From the NCBI GenBank assembly GCA_937920455.1, contig CALETX010000376.1, forward strand, positions 1 through 6,764: a DNA stretch of 6,764 nt. The letters run 5' to 3'. Made by a program: the position numbers and the translations under genes. Positions 4,900 through 6,764 of this stretch are shown one piece after another (the stretch's first letter is position 1; each line of letters starts with the position of its first letter). The DNA comes from an uncultured bacterium. Lineage in GTDB: Bacteria; Verrucomicrobiota; Kiritimatiellia; UBA8416; CALETX01. The notes under the pieces were generated by a model that worked only from the letters and a program-made list of their open reading frames with translations, ran no database searches and was not told the DNA's origin.

Positions 4900-6764
4900 A
4901 TGCAGATGGGTTTTTCAATGTTCGCAGACGACAGATTTTACTCTCTGTGGCACGGGATAGTCAGCACGTTCTTCTGCCTCTGGCTGCCCGCTGCTATGCT
5001 CTCAACCCATGGCGCCGACTATTATGTGGCACCTGACGGCAATAACGCATCCTCCGGACTCACGCCAACATCCGCCTGGCAGACAATCACCCATGCCCTT
5101 GCCGAAACAACAGCGGGCGATGTCATCCACATTGCGCCTGGAGAGTACTATGAATGGATCATCGTAACCAACCCCGTCAGCCTGGTTGGATCTGACCAGT
5201 ATGACCCTCTGTCTGCGCCTTTCCGCCGGCACACATCAAGAACCGTAATCCGCCCCCCATACCCCTTCGAAGGCGGAGCGCTCTTCGATATCCGCACTAA
5301 CAACGTGTTCATCGGTTCCCTCACAATCAACGGCGATTCTGACTCAAACGGCACGCCAGATACCGCCAACGGCATATACTCCACCTTCAGACCGATCACA
5401 GTGGAACGATGCACAGTCCTCAACTTCTGCGGATACGGAATTCGGCACGAAGGGCACCATCCTCCTCCGGCGCCTGGCGATACCGACGCCCTTAGAAGCA
5501 TCTTCCGCTCCAACAGAATAGCGAATATCTGCCACACAAACACCGGCAAGGCCACAGGCATCTTCCTCACTCATGCCCCTTCGACATGCGAATATAATGA
5601 AATCTCCGACATAACCGGCGTCAATGCAAACGCCGGCATTTATTTGTATTCATGCGCATATGCCTCAAACATGAGTTCTCCGCTGCTGATCCTGGGTAAT
5701 GTCTTCAGCAACTGCATTGTCTCGACTTGGGCAAATCTGCACGGAGATTACGGCGAAACTATCCGCGTGGTGAGCAATCGCGTCATGCGCGGGCTGGTTG
5801 GCATACGGATCACCGCCGCGCCTGGTCGGGCATATGTGCTGAATAATGACATCTCAGTCAGCGGCTTCTCTCCATCCTCCAACGCAACTCCGGCACGAGG
5901 GTTATGGATACACGCCGACTATTCGCCCTGGGACGAAACAAATCTTGCTACCGCAACCGATCATCGTATCATTGAAAATACCGTCATGGGCGCAGCCACA
6001 AACGCCGACGGCACAATGGGAATGTACTTCGCTTACGACACCACCACATGGGCAAACCACAACAACGGCGTGCGCGCGACGGTCGTCAGTAATCGGATCG
6101 GGGGATTCGACATGGACGTAGCAATATATTCAGGCTCGAACGGTGTGAGCCAATGGCACGATCCGTTAGTGGAGGTCAAATTCCATCTTAACGATTTTGA
6201 ACACGCCACCCGATACGCTATCTTTACAACTGGAATGACAAGCACTGTTTATGCGCCCAGCAACTGGTGGGCCGCATACAAGGCACCCGGCACGAACATC
6301 GCAAGTCCCCCGGCCGTCTCGAGCAACGTCGTACCGGCCTTCTGGACAATAGGACGCAATCTGAGCGATACTGACGGAGACGGCGTTCCCGACAGCATGG
6401 ACAATGATGACGATGGGGATGGTCTGTCGGATACATACGAAATCAACATCAGCCTGACCGCCCCGGACAAATCCGACACCGATGGCGACAGGGCACGCGA
6501 CGACGAGGAGCTGGTGGCCGGCACAAGCCCCACGAACCCGTTGTCGTTCTTCGGAATTGTGGACTTACGCAGACCGACTGCCAACACTTTTGCCATTGTA
6601 TGGACCAGTGTCTCAAACCGAACCTATTCCGTCTGGGGCAGCTCCAACCTCATTTCGGGATTCTTCCCCCTTGCGCTTTCGATTCCATCTTTCCCTCCCA
6701 CAAATACGTTCATTCACACCAACCCCCCAACAGCAGGACCGTTCTCATACAGAATTACCGTGAC
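4900..6764 (+). CDS. Secreted parallel beta-helix protein with TSP3 calcium-binding repeats, 3'-truncated
   Basis: The frame is open from a TGA at 4891 to the window edge: 621 codons with no stop. An N-terminal signal peptide (hydrophobic core GIVSTFFCLWLPAAML) probably ends at STHGA before Asp40. The mature part starts with a DUF1565-like beta-helix cap (YYVAPDGNNASSGLTPTSAWQ ... HIAPGEY, about 41-86). About nine right-handed beta-helix rungs follow, spotted as repeats such as NGIYS, YGIRHE, TGIFLT, AGIYLYS, VGIRIT, RGLWIH, MGMYFA, VAIYSG and YAIFTT (about 157-441), then a closing SNWWAAYKAPG (about 454-464). Thrombospondin type-3 Asp-rich repeats (490-547) and a beta-rich C-terminal domain come last. 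Beta-helix proteins of this kind are often polysaccharide-active or adhesive, but I see no identifiable catalytic set and assign no enzyme activity. The start is uncertain: ATG at 4900, 4906 or 4918 are all in frame with poor ribosome binding sites, and all keep the signal peptide. A C-terminal sorting signal, if any, is outside the window. Confidence 0.88.
   Translation, partial: MQMGFSMFADDRFYSLWHGIVSTFFCLWLPAAMLSTHGADYYVAPDGNNASSGLTPTSAWQTITHALAETTAGDVIHIAPGEYYEWIIVTNPVSLVGSDQYDPLSAPFRRHTSRTVIRPPYPFEGGALFDIRTNNVFIGSLTINGDSDSNGTPDTANGIYSTFRPITVERCTVLNFCGYGIRHEGHHPPPAPGDTDALRSIFRSNRIANICHTNTGKATGIFLTHAPSTCEYNEISDITGVNANAGIYLYSCAYASNMSSPLLILGNVFSNCIVSTWANLHGDYGETIRVVSNRVMRGLVGIRITAAPGRAYVLNNDISVSGFSPSSNATPARGLWIHADYSPWDETNLATATDHRIIENTVMGAATNADGTMGMYFAYDTTTWANHNNGVRATVVSNRIGGFDMDVAIYSGSNGVSQWHDPLVEVKFHLNDFEHATRYAIFTTGMTSTVYAPSNWWAAYKAPGTNIASPPAVSSNVVPAFWTIGRNLSDTDGDGVPDSMDNDDDGDGLSDTYEINISLTAPDKSDTDGDRARDDEELVAGTSPTNPLSFFGIVDLRRPTANTFAIVWTSVSNRTYSVWGSSNLISGFFPLALSIPSFPPTNTFIHTNPPTAGPFSYRITV
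6367..6540 (+). repeat. Thrombospondin type-3 calcium-binding repeats within the beta-helix protein
   Basis: The Asp-rich run DTDGDGVPDSMDNDDDGDG is followed by LSDTYE and then by DKSDTDGDRARDDEELVAGTSPTNP. These are the DxDxDGxxD calcium loops of TSP3 repeats ending in the usual 'GT.P.nP' boundary. They form a calcium-stiffened linker between the beta-helix and the C-terminal beta domain. The second unit is imperfect: Arg-Ala-Arg replaces the usual Gly-hydrophobic-x spacing. Confidence 0.85.

Overview
The window looks like bacterial chromosome from the Verrucomicrobiota/Kiritimatiellota/Lentisphaerota side of the PVC group. This is an inference. The best clue is the C-terminal region of the last gene: thrombospondin type-3 calcium repeats followed by a 'W-S-V-x-x-R-T-Y-S-V ... 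SSNL ... PPTNT ... YRITV' pattern, which is common in large secreted proteins of these phyla. The uniformly weak Shine-Dalgarno sequences and the mixed, moderately GC-rich base composition agree with this but do not prove it. I see no mobile element, CRISPR array, tRNA or rRNA.

Layout from left to right. (1) 1-687 (+) is the 3' end of a secretin gene: the outer-membrane ring-forming C-terminal domain of a type II secretion or type IV pilus channel, with a charged, Lys-rich tail. (2) 688-923 is a 236-bp gap holding a 9-bp stem-loop just after the secretin stop, a possible weak promoter and a GC-rich leader. (3) 924-2630 (+) encodes a two-TM protein with PAS, HisKA-like, HATPase-like and receiver-like domains. 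The histidine motif survives, but the ATP-binding boxes and most receiver residues are gone, so it reads as a pseudo-hybrid histidine kinase. (4) A 35-bp convergent gap follows. (5) 2666-3511 (-) is panC, pantothenate synthetase. (6) 3508-4731 (-) encodes a soluble, apparently catalytically complete HisKA-HATPase-receiver hybrid kinase with no sensor domain; its stop overlaps the panC start by ATGA. (7) 4732-4899 is a divergent intergenic region with several short GC-rich dyads. (8) 4900-6764 (+) encodes a secreted parallel beta-helix protein with TSP3 repeats; it is open at the right edge with no stop in the window.

How the genes may work together: the kinase-panC pair is almost certainly one translationally coupled transcript, tying a signalling protein to coenzyme A precursor synthesis, which is an unusual partnership. 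The degenerate and intact hybrid kinases share the same domain order and face each other across panC. They could be a signalling pair (membrane sensor or scaffold plus soluble catalyst), but nothing in the sequence proves that. The secretin and the beta-helix protein both belong to the envelope/secretion side of the cell. The most notable features are the pseudo-kinase and the kinase-panC coupling.
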